Assembly (NCBI RefSeq): GCF_030272615.1
Contig: NW_026729207.1
Coordinates: 1 to 64,000 of the forward strand
Source of the DNA: Cryptomeria japonica
Lineage: Eukaryota > Streptophyta > Pinopsida > Cupressales > Cupressaceae
Direction of reading: 5' to 3'
Length of the DNA: 64,000 nt
In this document: positions 50,596 to 63,204 of the stretch, one piece after another
How the letters are laid out: every line of letters starts with the position of its first letter
Position numbering within the stretch: the stretch's first letter is position 1
Notes under the pieces: generated by a model
Seen by the model: only the letters and a program-made list of their open reading frames with translations
The model's database searches: none
What the model was told of the DNA's origin: nothing
Position numbers and translations under genes: made by a program

Positions 50596-50990
50596 TCATG
50601 CGTAAAAGTTTGAATGTTTAAATTGAAATTTCTAAATGTTGTATTTAATTACATGATTCTTTTTTAAAAGTTAGATTTTTTATTTATGTTTTGATGTTTA
50701 ATTTATGTTTAAATTGAACTTTAAAATGATAATGAATATGAATGTGATTTTTTGTGTGTGTGAAAAATAGGGTTCTTAAATTTGATAACACTCTAACTAT
50801 CACTATTAATCCTCACTACTTCCTAACTTAGCCCAATCTCTAAAGATATACTATATATTTACAAACATTATAACATGTCATATACTTTGACTTAATAGTG
50901 GAAAGAGAAACCACAACCTGTCACCTACTCATTCAACTAATTGCACCACCACATAGACTAAATACATAGTCAATGTTAGACTTCCTAATG

Positions 50991-51278
50991 TCAACATCCC
51001 ATATCCAATTTGAGTTTGCAAGTCCCTATATTTTTAATAACATGTGGAACAATCCTACTAATAAAATTTCTTCTTTCCAAACTTTGCGCTTTGAAAACAT
51101 GGTTGTTCAAAACATGGTTTTTTTCTTCTTCTTTTAGATTATTCCATGAATCACCAATCATTTTAGTGATCTCCCTATCCTTTCCAAGACACAATGCTTT
51201 CAATTGTTTATACTGCTTAGCAAAGAAAAAATTGTAGCCATTCCTATTTTGCTTTGAAAACATGGTTGTTGAAAGCAT
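50991..51278 (-). pseudogene. HMG-box gene fragment (ARID-HMG/HMGB type)
   Basis: The minus-strand frame from 51278 contains KQNRNGYNFFFAKQYKQLKA then GKDREITKMIGDSWNNLKEE and EKNHV, an HMG box, a DNA-bending nuclear domain. The GYNFFFA..Y..LK and REIT.MIG..W..L motifs resemble the HMG box of plant ARID-HMG proteins as I recall them. The box breaks off after about 50 residues, and the following residues (SRIVPHVIKNIGTCK) do not fit the family. No ARID domain or neighbouring exon is recognisable, so this is probably a gene scrap or old pseudogene exon. Confidence 0.6.
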
Positions 51279-51299
51279 TTTTTCTAAATTTGAGTCATT

Positions 51300-52750
51300 G
51301 AGATGCTAGATATTAAATTCCAACCTAGAGGTAGTATGTCCATAGAGTCCAATGGCTACCAAAGTGATAGATTTCCACTAAATGTTAGCTCTTATTGAAG
51401 TAACATTAAGTGTTGTTAAAGTGTCATAAAAAGTTGTCAAAGATTCAACTTGTCATCAAAGTGACATTATTGGTGAAGTATCCCAATTGTTTCTAAAATG
51501 ACATTATTATACTAAATTTCAACTACTCCTAAAGTCCACCTTCTACCAATGTAGCAATGTGCATCTACAGATGTTTTTGAACTTAAAAAATATTACACTA
51601 AATGTAAAAGTATGCCTCAATGAGAAATATAATGTCATGTGGAAAGAATCTCTATATTTAATCATCCATGTATCCTCAAATATATGCATTCCAAATATAT
51701 AACAATTATGTCACTATTGTCATCCTAATAGTTTATTGAATCTAAATCATCATTTTATTCATTATTGTAATATTTTTCTTGCATTTATTTTTATGTGGAT
51801 TTTCTTGACATAATTATAAAGCTTAACATAGGATTTATTGAGAGACTTAGATTTCACTTTAGATTTGGAGCTTTGTCCAATTTCTTATTTTTTCTCTTTG
51901 CTTTATCCTTTTATCTTCCTCTAATAACCAATGCCTCCTTTAAAAAAAATAGTTTTTTTTTTTTTTTTTAATTCCTCGAAGAGTAGAGAACCTACTATTT
52001 ATTCAAGCTTCAACTTAGTGTAGTACTACTAGTTGCGATCACTAAATCATCCCATGATTCTAGCAAAGAACACAACAAAGTAGTACATGTATTGACAAGT
52101 TCATAGATATAACTTATGACTTTAATGAATTTAGTTAAAATCAAAAGAGAGTAGTTGAATCGATTCCTATCAAGTTGAAAATATAAAGTGGTAGCCTAAT
52201 TGACGATAATGGTTAAATATTGCAAGGGTACTAAATTGTAATTCCATGGAAGTTACCTTCTTTGAAAAGATGAACTACACAACGCTACCATTAAACTATG
52301 ATTAGAAGCCTCTCATGACAAGATGGTTAAATTTTATGGGTCCCAAAGTACAACTATCATAGGTATTGTAATCATCCATCTCTCTATAACAAACATACAA
52401 ATGCACCATGATGGCCCAAAATGCCAACTAAAAAAAATCTTAATCGAGAATGAGCCCTCAGTGGAATCTAGAGGAGATGATTATTCATTATCTAAATTAG
52501 TCTAGTCATTTTATTTATTATCTATTCTCTCTCTATGGAGTCATTTTATTCATTATCTATTCTCACTCTCTCTCTCATGATTATTTTTATGATTTTGATG
52601 GAACTTATACTAGGGAAAGTGATGAAATCTGTGAGTAGCTATATGCCCCCCCCTGTTTTGACTTGCTTATTAGGGAGGTGAAATAGGGTAGCATGTTTAC
52701 TTGAAACAAATTGTGTAAGGTAGTATTGATGAGGGATGTTCACTAAATAG
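51300..52750. other. AT-rich spacer, no gene
   Basis: No coding sequence or known repeat recognised. It contains an A run followed by a 17-18 base T run near 51943-51970. This is where the left (3') LTR of the Tat-lineage element would be expected, but nothing similar to 61940-63585 is visible. Confidence 0.5.
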
Positions 52751-52914
52751 GCTTCATTAGAGCACTTTTTGGAACATCCCGAGAGTAGGGGAAGGAAAAT
52801 ACGATTCCAACGCAACAAACGGCTCAAAAATCGCATCACACAAACCCAAGTTATGATAAAATGAATGGTAGAGGAAAATTAGGGTTTCAAAAAGCAAGAA
52901 TAAACAAACGAGAG

Positions 52915-52920
52915 TATATA
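52915..52920 (+). promoter_or_regulatory. Possible TATA box of the PMD gene
   Basis: TATATA about 82 bp before the ATG at 53002, in GAGTATATACCTCG. Position suits a plant promoter; inferred only. Confidence 0.35.
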
Positions 52921-53169
52921 CCTCGAAAGTGACACTTGTATTCATCACTTTGTCGATTTCAGAATACTATTCAGTGCAGCGGAGCCCACATAGCCATCAT
53001 CATGCCTTCACGACGACCGGAGCGTCCCACGAGGGTTGAGATCCTGCACCAGGCCGTGATCGACGACGAGCCACTGGACGAGGTGAGTTGACTGAACGTT
53101 TGACTTTTGATTTTTTGCATGTTTGACTTTTTTGTGATCGTATGCGGGCCCTGAAGGCCGACCAGGGCC

Positions 53170-53340
53170 CACCCAGGGCGCCATGGTCCCTATGGGGCGC
53201 CCTGGTCCCCCCAGGGCGCCATGGTCCCTGACAGGGGTGCCATGGTCCCTTCAGGGCGCCATGGTCCCCTCAGTTCGCCATGGTCCCTGACAGGGCGCCA
53301 TGGTCCCTGACAAGACACTATGGTCCCCAATCAGGGCTTG
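53170..53340. repeat. GC-rich tandem repeat in PMD intron 1
   Basis: About eight imperfect units of roughly 20 bp centred on GGGCGCCATGGTCCCTGACA. One unit is inverted (GGGCGCCCTGGTCC). Related motifs occur in the LTR at 62370-62460 and 63221-63235. Confidence 0.85.
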
Positions 53341-55326
53341 GCGGGAGGTTTCAGGACTAGCACATGATGTTCGACAGTTTGCATTAGTGATTTTGATGAT
53401 CGAGTACTGATTATGGTTATGTTTTTGTGTTGCAGGGCCTTCCGTACATGAGAGAGCATATAGCGGGACATATTCTTCACAGTTTGCGAGATCAGATTCC
53501 GCGGCTTACTCAGTCAGAGAGAGACACACTGTCGATAGTGGGATTGTGGTATGTGATCCTCATGCCGGCCATTCAGTTCCATCCTGCGATGCTGATGGCA
53601 TTGATGGAGCGATGGGATCCTGACACATGCACTTTTCACCTTCCAGTAGGAGAGTTGACGGTCACACTCGAGGATGTGTACCGTATACTTCGCCTTCCTA
53701 TCAGAGGAGCGACAGTCACATATGCGACCGATCGGTCAGCGGAGGATCATCAGAGAGAGCAGGTGTATTGCATAGGGAGAGTCATGCCGAGCGAGACAAG
53801 AGGTCGCATCATGGTCAGCTGGCTCTTACATCCTACAGGGGAGGTACCCCTTCTGAGACGCCTTATGATAGCCATCATAGCACTAGCCGTCTGCCCTAAT
53901 GGGCAAGGCATGCACATGCATGGGGGTCTCACATGGTGTATCAGAGCGATGGAGAGACACAAGAGAGTGTATGCTTGGGGTCGGAGTATGCTTGCACATC
54001 TCTATCACGACCTTGAGGAGTATGTATTTGGACAGGGTTGCAGTTTGATGACATGCACACTTCTGCAGGTGTGGATTTTAGAGCACTTCACATGCACCAG
54101 GCCCGTTGGCTTTCCGCTGAGTACAGCGAGCGAGCGACCTAGGGTGTTCGCTTATCCACTTACCAGCGAGTGGAGATTTGGAGATTTGTTATATTGGAGA
54201 GTGATTTTTGATAGAGTGACAGCCGAGGTGACAGTGTGGAGACCTTACCTACGGATGCACAGATGGGATGGGATGGAGAGATAGTTAGCATGCCTACAGA
54301 GGAACCGCCTACTGCGGGGATGATATGCACACATCATAGTCCCTTTCTACTTCGACCGAGTACGGAGGCAGTTCGGACTAGAGCAGTGTGTTCCAGCCGA
54401 TGTGCCCATCTATACTCGACACTCACGGGTCCTTCCCAGACCTAGAGCAGTAGCGAGACCGATGATAGATGACATCGAGACTACAAACTTAGAGGGATCT
54501 GATCAGGATGTAGTCACTGATTATCCTGCAGAGCCTGGAGCACAGCGGAGGTACGTCTCATGGTTTATGAGATCATATCCAGGTCCTATCTTTCCACCAG
54601 ATCATCCGACAGGCTATCTGGGCCCATGGAGACATGGAGACCAAGACGAGGACCAGGGATCCAGGTCAGAGGAGCTAGAGGAGGGAGAGGGTCATGAGGA
54701 GGCGGGAGATCCTGATCCACCTATAGGCGATCAGCCCAGTGCCGAGGAGGAGGAGGATATAGATAGAGACGAGGACGAGGGAGATGCAGGTGATGATGCA
54801 GATGAGGATGAGGATGAGGATGACGAGGAGGACGAGGAGGAGGAGGATAGAGATGAGGAGGAGGAGTCGGATGCAGCTCCCCACCATTCAGGAGACGATA
54901 CCATAGCTCTGGATCCACCTCTTATTCCCCAACAGGGGGAACATGAGGCGATACGGAGGCCTGTCCCTAGTACCGTCCAGCCTACACCCATCATGGATAG
55001 ATTATTCAAGCGAGGGGAGCCTAGCGGTTCCCAGGCACAGATACTACCATATCATGATCCCTACTGGCGCGAGGGAGATCCAGGTATAGTAAGTTTATAT
55101 TGATTGATTGGCGTTTTGATGATATAGAATGGTACTAACAAAAATCTGTTCTACTACCATAGCTAATGTGCAGGAATGGCATTCCCTAATTCAACAGGCA
55201 ATGACAGATATTTCCACGATAGCACAGATTCCCAGTTCCTCACAGATTGCCTATAGGCCTTAGGGGAACGCGGGTCGGCATGAGGATTTGTTTTTCCCAT
55301 TCCGAGTACAGGTAGATATATGGAGG

Positions 55327-55410
55327 GAGAGAGAGAGTCCTATCAGAGGACCTCCAGCAGGCGTGACAGAGAGAGAGAGTCCTATCAGAGGACCTCCAGC
55401 AGGCGCGGCG
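55327..55410. repeat. 42-bp tandem duplication in PMD exon 3
   Basis: CCTATCAGAGGACCTCCAGC occurs at 55339 and 55381. In the likely original frame each unit encodes RERVLSEDLQQA. The duplication keeps length in threes, but a TGA follows the first unit. Confidence 0.85.
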
Positions 55411-55620
55411 AGATCTAGCAGCGGCTCAGACCGAGGCTACCACCTATCGCGCGATCCTTATGGATAGGGATTGCAGGAGTTCCTCTCGGAGTCACTCACT
55501 ATCTGTATCGCGCTACACACCCATGGGTCCACCTTCATGGCCAAATCAGGAGGGAGCGTCCAGTCGACACTCTCCAGCCACTAGCCCTAGGGATAGGAGA
55601 TGATTTTATGATGTAGGAGA

Positions 55621-56200
55621 GGTCACATTTTTGGATGTATAGTGACCTATATTTGTATACGATCCACACATATATATATGTATATATACATGCTTCTCTT
55701 TTGTCTCAAATGTGTTATCTTTAATGCTTAAAACAATGTATGTTTTGTTTTGATTAAATCTAATACATCTGGTAAATGTACATGTACGTTCAGAATTTAA
55801 TTTCCATGTGATTGATTTCTCAATGCTCCATGATTAAATTGATACATGTGTGACTTAATTAAATATTTAATCAAGTACAACATTGATGATAAGGAAGAAA
55901 TATGCATTAAGTCTAAGAATCATATAACTAATGTGATTTAATTTTTAATTTAAACACAACATGATACGATTCTACTTAACACATAAAGACACTGTATAAT
56001 ATGCTAGCATAATGGAATGTAAATCTTTCACAATTTACATAAATGAATTCAAGACAAACCATAAGGTAAGAAGACACGCTTGTCAGGAACGAAGCAATAT
56101 AGATTAAACAACATAACATTTAATTCTATTTTGCTTTAATTAAGAGACACTAACATATTATCCAATGTTGAAGAATTGAAAAGAAGATAGATGAAGAACA
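55621..56200. other. Spacer between the convergent PMD and pol genes
   Basis: Holds the 3' ends of both genes. GGTCAC (55621) and GTGACC (55642) form a short inverted repeat, and an ATATATATGTATATATACAT near-palindrome lies at 55670-55692. Either may act near the PMD transcript end. AT-rich, no gene. Confidence 0.5.
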
Positions 56201-56205
56201 AAGAA

Positions 56206-59200
56206 TTAAGCATAATATCTATGCAAGTGCATAGCATTGATAGGTTCTTTAAGAGGCGTACCATCTACATCCGCTATTTTGTAAGCACCTGATCCATAAT
56301 CCTCAATAACAATATATGGTCCAAGCCAATTAGGACTGAATTTTCCCTTTTCTGCAGGTAAGGCATTCACATTGCGTTGATTCTCATAGAGGACTAAGTC
56401 ACCTACTGAGAAGGAACGTTGAATAACCTTATCATTATAGCTTCATTGTAGAGTTTTGTGATATGCTTGAATATGCTCAAGAGCGTTTATACGCTGTTCA
56501 TCAAGCATCTCAAGCTGTTGAAGTCGTTGTTCTCTATAAGAGTCATCATCTACTATACCTTTGAGAGAAACCCTAAGTGATGGAATCTCTAATTCTAAGG
56601 GCATAATAGTGTCAGCACCATAAAAAAGATTATAAGGAGTAGTTCCCGTAGCAATTCGTACACTCGTTCGGTAGGCCCAAAGAGCATAGATTAGCTGGTT
56701 ACTCCAATCCTTACCATGCTTATTCACGGTTTTGCGAAGAATTTGTTCAATTATCTTATTGGATGATTCGGCTTGACCATTTGACTGAGGATAGTATGGT
56801 GTAGAAAATTGATGTTTGATATGATACTTCTCGAGGAATTTCTTCACGTCCTTGTTCTTAAACGATGTCCCATTATCTGAGATAATAGTAGAAGGTATCC
56901 CGAATTGAGAAATGATGTTTTCTAGAAGAAATTGACAAATCACTTCAGTAGTGGTAGAGTGAAGGGGAATAGCTTCTACCCACTTCGTAAAGTAATCTAT
57001 TGCGGTTATAATGAAGGTGTGTCCTTGAGATGAAGGAGGAGAGATTTTACCAATAAGATCCAAACCCCATGCGGAAAAAGGCCAAGAAGCTACTTGAGAA
57101 TGAAGTTCTTGGGCAGGAGCATGAATCAAATTATTGTGTTGTTGACATTGATGACATTTTTTAACAAATGAAAAGGAATCCTTCTGCATAGTTTGCCAAT
57201 AGTATCCCATACGAAGCAATCTATGAACCAAGGATTTGCCCCCAAAATGCCCCCCACAGGCACCTAAATGTGCCTCTTCAAGAGCAACAGGGATTTCCAA
57301 CTTGTTAGGACAACGAAGGAGAAGACCATCATAACCCCTTCGGTAAAGGATATTAGAAAGAATGATATACCTAGCAGACAGCTTGCGGATTCTAGCCCTA
57401 GTGTTCCTATTAGCGGAATCAGGAAAGGTACCATTGGTCAAATATCTTATGATATGCGAGTACCATTCATCTGAGTCTATAAAATCACAACATGTTACCA
57501 AGCTAGAATCGTCTCCAATAGCTGGAGAAATAAGATTGTGAATAACAAATTTAAGATCAACCACAGGGTCCTCTAAAGATACAAGAGAAGCCACACATGC
57601 CATTGCATCCGCATGTCGATTATCTTTTCGAGGAACCGGTTCCATAGTATAAGAATCGAAATTTTGTAATAAAGAGATAGCAAGGTCTTTATATTGTGAT
57701 AATTTGTCTTGTTTTGCTTGATATATTCCTGTTACTTGTCTTATAATCAATTGCGAATCTCCATAGATATGTATGTGTTTTATGTTCAGAGCTAAGGCTG
57801 CTTTTATTCCCGCTATAAGAGCCTCATACTCAGCAATTTTATTGGTACACAGGAAATTTAGACGATAGGATAAGGGAATGGGTTTCTTTGTAGGAGAAAT
57901 CAGAACAACACCTGCCCCCAATCCCGTACGACACTTAGAGCCATCAAAGTATAACTCCCAAGTTTCATCTTTCTCTATAGAAAGAATGAAGTCGTCAGGA
58001 AAGGACTCAAGGTTAGGGAAGGAGAAAGGTGAAGGGGCCTCAACTAAGTGATCGGTCAACGCTTGTCCTTTAATTGCTCTTTGTGAAACAAATTTAAGGT
58101 CAAATTCAGTTAACATCATAACCCACTTAGCTAGGCGTCCTGATAAATCAGTTTTAGAGAAAAGATGCTTCAAAGGATCAAACTTTACCATGACATGGAC
58201 TTCTGAATTTAAAAGATAATGTCTCAATTTCTGAGTCACAAATACCAATGCCAAGCATTGTCTTTCTATCGCAGAATATCGGGTCTCATAATCGAGTAAG
58301 GTACGACTTATGTAATAAACCGGACATTCCGTACCATCTTTATCATGTTGTGCCAACAATGCTGCGAGAGCATGAGAGGAAGCAGCTGTATACAGAAGGA
58401 AGGGTTTAGAAGGTTCGGCAGGTTGAAGAATAGGAGGACTAGCCAAATACACTTTCAAATCTTCAAATGCTTGCTGACAATCCTCATTCCATTGAAAAGT
58501 GATATCCTTTTTAAGAAGTTGAGTAAAAGGAAAGGTACGATCCGCAAGCTGAGACACAAACCTACGAATAGCTTGAATCTTTCCTTGTAAGCTTTTAAGT
58601 TGAGACACATTTCTAGGAGGTGGCATGTTGACAATAGCATCTATTTTCTTAGTATCCACCTCAATCCCATGATGCGAAACTATGAATCCTAATAGTTTTC
58701 CACTATCCACACCAAAAACACATTTTCGGGGATTCAAGCGCATGTGATATTTACGAATTCTTTCAAAGATTTGATGAAGGATTTTAACATGATCCATGCG
58801 AAGAAAGGATTTGGCCAAAATATCATCAACATAATCCTCTAAAATCTTATGCATATAATCATGAAAGATAAGGGTCATCGCTCGTTGATAAGTTGCACCG
58901 GCATTTTTAAGTCCAAAAGGCATCATTATCCAACAAAACGTACCCCAAGGAGTGGTGAAAGCAGTTTTGAATTGATCTTGAGGGTTAATGAAAATTTGAT
59001 TGTAGCCTGAAAAACCATCCATGAAGGATAACAAGGCATGTCCTGCCGTAGAATCAACTATCATGTCAATGTTTGGAAGAGGGAAATCATCTTTCAAAGA
59101 AGCCTTATTTAGATCCCGAAAGTCAGTACACATCCTTATTTTGTTGTCTGGTTTAGCCGCGGTGACAATATTTGAAATCCGTGGGGAATAGTCAATAGGG

Positions 59201-61788
59201 CGGATAAATCCAGCCTCCAATAATTTTTCAATCTCAGCCTTAACAAGCAAAGCCACCTTAGGATTCATTTTTCGAATCTTTTGTTTCACGGGCTTAGCAT
59301 CAGGAACTAAGACAATATTATGAGTAACGATCTTAGGATCTATACCAGGCATGTCAGAATATGCCCAAGCAAAGATCTCAGGGAATTCATGCAATAGTTC
59401 TTCATATTGTTTCTGTTCCTCTTCATCCAAACATTTCCCAATTTTAATGACTTTCTCTTTATTGCAAGGATCCATCTTAACATCAGTGGTGTCACTTATG
59501 AGAAGATTACTTTGTTGAGGAGTATCCTTTAATTGAGGGAATTCTTTCACAATCTCGTCATTATCAATCTCTTTTCCAAAATAGGCTTCAGTGTTCAAAC
59601 AATAAGGGAGTCCCCTATTGTGATGATAACGAGGAAGAGTGTCATAGGCTCCCAAGAACTCAGCTAAAGCATCGTCGGTAGGGAAGAAATCCAAAGCATA
59701 GGCACACGAAGGATCCCCATCAATATACTCAGGATGTTGTATTGATAAAGATGTAGAGATAGCATTAACACTAATGCATGGTCTTTTAGAAGCTTTAGTA
59801 CGTTTGCAGGGATTAAAGCCAAGTCCAAAGGCACAATTGTGAAAATTAGTCTCTAGAGGAACTCTTATCCCTTGTTCATGAGCACCACAACCCTTTCCAT
59901 GATACCCATGCTTAGCAAAAATGCGAAAACCACGACCATAACGATCAGCCATTTTAGGAAGAGAAGGTGGTTTTTCATAAGACAAAGAATCAAACTCTTC
60001 ATAATTAGAGATGTGAGGAGAAGAAGTTTGAGAGGCGGCCACAAAATTATTACTCATAGATTCAGGTAAGGTTGATTCTTTCTTTTCAACTTTATGATTT
60101 TCAGCTTCTTCCTTCTTTTCAACTTTAATTTCTCTAGAAGGAACCTTATATTCACCCACAAAGGTAGGATTAAAATCGAGGGATCCCCAATCGTGGTCTT
60201 CGAGGATCTTCCTAGGATCAAAATCCTTCTTATGTGTAGTTTCAAGTCGAGAAGAATCTTCTCCAAGAGCTCCAGACTCATCCAAAGAATTTTGATCATC
60301 GGAGAGCGAGGATTCACCGATAGGTATCTTATTTAAAGATTCGTCACTAGATGAGGACGGCTTAGAAGAACCCCCCTTAGAAGTGGATGTTTGTAAACAA
60401 GCTTGAAAATTAGTATCACCTATCAAGGTATATGTCTTACTGTTATAAATAAATTTAACTTGTCTATGCAATGTAGAGGGGACAACTTGCATACTGTGAA
60501 TCCAAGGTCTCCCCAGTAGCAAGTTGTACGTTAGATTTCCCGACATAACATGGATAGGTGTAGGCAAAGTAACAAACCCCACTGTGATGGGTAAGGCGAT
60601 AGTACCTAATGAAGTTTTAGCCACATTATCAAAGCCTCGAATAGGACGAGAGTCCGGTTCAATTAAGGATGTATCCACATTCATCTTATGCAAAAGATTA
60701 ATGCTACACACATTAAGACCAGAGCCATTATCTACTAGTGTTCGCCTTATAGCCATGTCTTTCATGATAACCACAATCATCAAGGGATCATATTGATGTT
60801 GGATTTCACTAGTAGGCAACTCATCTTGGGTAAACACAATTTGAGCTTTAGGATTCATCACAGAGTTAACCAAAGATGCTATATTACTAGATGTATTCGG
60901 TGGAGGACCATTCAAATCTTTCAAGGCATCTTGTAACATTCCATGATGAGCGGAAGAAGTTTGAATCAAATCCCAAAGGGATATCTTAGCAGGGGTAGCT
61001 TTAAGTTGTTCTATGAGATCATATTCCTTTCCAAGAACTTGTGAAATACGGGGAGCTTGTGGAAGTACCGGTTGAGGATTAGGAAGGGAAACTGGAATAA
61101 CAGGAGGGGGATTAGGCTGCCTATTATTTCTGGTATGATAAGTATGGGCAACCGCATGATAACTCTCTCTAGTTATTTGCTTGGCATAATTATAAGGACT
61201 TATAGGTTTTCTTCCTTGCACAGTGATGATTGGTTTATTCGGAGTACGAAAGGAATCATGATCATACCCTCCTTGGACAGTAAGGAGAGGTGACTTAGAA
61301 ACTTGAAAGGTGGGAGAAGGATAAGCTCCTTGGACTTCAAAGAGAGGCTTTTTATGCTCATTCAAGTTTATCATGTTAACCAATTTAGAAGTTTTGTTTT
61401 TGTTTAGAGATTTCGATAAAGTCACAAAGTCATCAAGAGCATCATCCAACAAAGCATGATCATATCTATTGAAAGGTTTATCTTTTGATTCAAAAGGAGA
61501 CATCTCCTCATAGAGGGGATTGTTGAAAACAACCATGTTACTAGATTTAGTGGAAGATTGGATAGGAATGTATCCTTGAGAGGAATCATTCGACTTATCT
61601 TTCTCATCACACCTAAATGGCATAGTAACAAGGTTTATGAGTTTTTGGTAAAATGAAGGTTTAGCATCCTTAGGGTTCAAAAACTCATCTAAAGCTTCAT
61701 CTAATTCATCTTGGCTATACTCATAATAATCATCGAAAGCATGAACATTTTGCAAATAAAAATCTGACATTTTGAAAAGATTGCACAA
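56206..61788 (-). pseudogene. Tat-lineage Gypsy pol, full length, one nonsense codon, no gag
   Basis: A frame of 1,860 codons from ATG at 61788 to TAA at 56206, broken only by TGA at 56443-56445 where CGA (Arg) is likely original. Residues: 1-250 hydrophilic N-terminus with a thrice repeated VQG motif and no gag domain or zinc knuckle; about 255-470 linker and aspartic protease with DNGSG (Asp353); 615-645 G-patch-like segment (GYHGKGCGAHEQGI); about 840-1020 reverse transcriptase (Asp924, YVDD 986-989); 1130-1240 first RNase H with its first catalytic Asp replaced (LYTAAS); 1276-1400 second, archaeal-type RNase H with Asp1282, Glu1320, Asp1344 and Asp1394; 1507-1548 HHCC finger; integrase core Asp1577, Asp1638, Glu1674. 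After the TGA the integrase tail continues (GKFSPNWLGPYIV ... INAMHLHRYYA). All enzymes could be made, apart from the last 79 residues. Confidence 0.93.
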
Positions 61789-61920
61789 AACTTAAACACC
61801 CAATGCAAAGAGACACACACTTTTTTTTTTTTTTTTCTTTTTAATGAAAATGAAATGAAAACACACTAAATCTAGATCTAGATCTAACAAATGCAATGCA
61901 AGAGGAAGCAATGATAGATT

Positions 61921-61936
61921 CACGTCGGGTTCACCA
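61921..61936 (-). other. Primer-binding site of the Tat-lineage element
   Basis: Minus strand TGGTGAACCCGACGTG begins with TGG, complementary to a tRNA CCA end, three bases from the LTR end at 61940. I cannot assign the tRNA with certainty. Confidence 0.6.
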
Positions 61937-62369
61937 AAATGTGTGGGGGAAAAAGCGAGACTAGGTTAATCATGCCCTAATCCTACCTTTTGACACACAT
62001 TACGGAATACGAAAGAGCCTAGAGATATCGCACAATTGGCTACTTCTTTTTGTGAAAGAGAGAGCCACGATATATCTATTAGGATTTCTATTCCCTTGTT
62101 GAAATTGTAAGATCAAGTAATGCAAGTTCAAGCCCTAATCCCAAAATGCAAGTATGAACTAATAACAAGATTGCAGAATTGAGATTAAACAATGAACAGT
62201 TGTAAGTACAAGGATGAAATAAGAATGCAGATGTGTACCCGGAGTCAAAATCAGACTGAAAATGTTCAGGATGGGGGCGCGGGTGCCACTGTCCTGAAAA
62301 CTACACCGGAAACTGCTATTCTGCACTCTGAAACACTGTCGAGAAGCTGTCTGAAAGCTGTCTGTCCAG

Positions 62370-62460
62370 AGGACCAGGGCGCCCAGTGCCTCTGTCCCAG
62401 GGACCAGGGCACCCAGTGCCCCTGTCCTGGCAGGACCAGGGTGCCCAGTGCCCCTGTCCC
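62370..62460. repeat. GC-rich tandem repeat in the LTR
   Basis: Three imperfect units built on GGACCAGGGCGCCCAGTGCC, each about 30 bp, in the transcribed (R/U5) part of the LTR. The core GACCAGGGCGCC is the reverse complement of the GGCGCCCTGGTC form seen in PMD intron 1. Confidence 0.8.
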
Positions 62461-62584
62461 AGTCTTCTGCTCTGCAATTTGATACAGAGTGTTGTCTCGA
62501 CCTTCTCTCTCTGGATCTGTATCCCGTGGCGTCGTCTGAATCCTGAAACCTGCAATGATATCTGAAAAAGGGTGTATGGGCGGC

Positions 62585-62592
62585 TATATAGG
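62585..62592 (-). promoter_or_regulatory. TATA box of the Tat-lineage LTR
   Basis: CTATATAG, set in a GC-rich context (GGGCGGCTATATAGGG). Transcription toward pol would start near 62555. Confidence 0.45.
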
Positions 62593-63204
62593 GTTTTGCC
62601 TTAGTCAAACCCCCGCTTCGGTGATTTCCACCTCCACGAATAGCCAAGTTGTTTTGTAAACGTATTGTGTGTGCAGACCTAGTGTGTGTGCAAGGTCCCA
62701 AAATGCAAGAAAGCAAACTAGAGCAACCTAGAAAGTAAACCCTAATTGCTTGTAAATGATAACGTAAATGCTCTAAATCAAGATGCAAAGTGATCTAAAG
62801 CATGAATAAATGATGTATTGAAGCTTATGTAAAGACATGAAAACAACATGAAATCATACCCAACCCTCAAGGGAGGAGTACAAGCCAATCTTCAGTCGGT
62901 AATCTCCTATTGTTCTTCAATGTCTTCAAAGCCCTAAGTGGATGAATGAATTTGATAGATGCTTGATAGAAGGATGTTGTAAGATGTTGAAGTCTTCAAA
63001 TATCTGTTCTTTCGCTGCATATGAAGTTCCTGAAAACAAAATTCGGATCCTTTCAAATGAAGAAAGAGAGCTCTTATGTATGAAACCCTAGATCGCAATT
63101 TCATCTTTTGGCCGACCTAGAGATTGAATATCCCACCAATTTCTTGGGGTTAAGCTTTATTTTATGATTGGATCACGCTCCTAAAATTTCGGGAAAAATG
63201 TCCG

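Larger units (their letters stand above)
53002..55603 (+). pseudogene. Plant mobile domain (PMD) gene, three exons, recently broken
   Basis: Exon 1 (53002-53082) encodes MPSRRPERPTRVEILHQAVI and ends GAG|GTGAG. Exon 2 (53436-55083) starts after TTGTGTTGCAG in the same phase. Exon 3 (55163-55603) joins in phase 1 across a 79-bp intron (GTATAG...CATAG) and begins ANVQEWHSLIQQAMTDI. The PMD domain shows MALMERWDPDTCTFHLPVGE, LEDVYRILRLPIRG and WGRSMLAHLYHDL. A long Asp/Glu tract follows (about 54741-54870), and the C-terminus is Ser/Arg-rich. Defects: TAG 54282, TGA 54321 and TAG 55261, all in frame, plus a frameshift in a GA run near 55330 and a 42-bp duplication that brings a TGA. PMD proteins related to MAIN/MAIL1 act in nuclear silencing and genome stability in Arabidopsis, and PMD is known within Gypsy and Mutator elements. 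Role here is inferred. Confidence 0.8.

Noticed and set aside
52645-52656. C-run on the plus strand as polypurine tract of the Tat-lineage element
   Set aside because: It would be in the right orientation, but no LTR-like sequence or CA end follows to the left, and nothing there resembles 61940-63585.
54675-55009. Minus-strand frames opposite the acidic tract of the PMD gene
   Set aside because: They mirror GAG/GAT repeats and give poly-Ser, Pro/His or Leu/Ile runs. The sense frame has the PMD domain and splice logic.
62159-62788. 209-codon minus-strand frame
   Set aside because: Lies inside the LTR and spans the GC-rich tandem repeat; no domain and no expected gene at that place.
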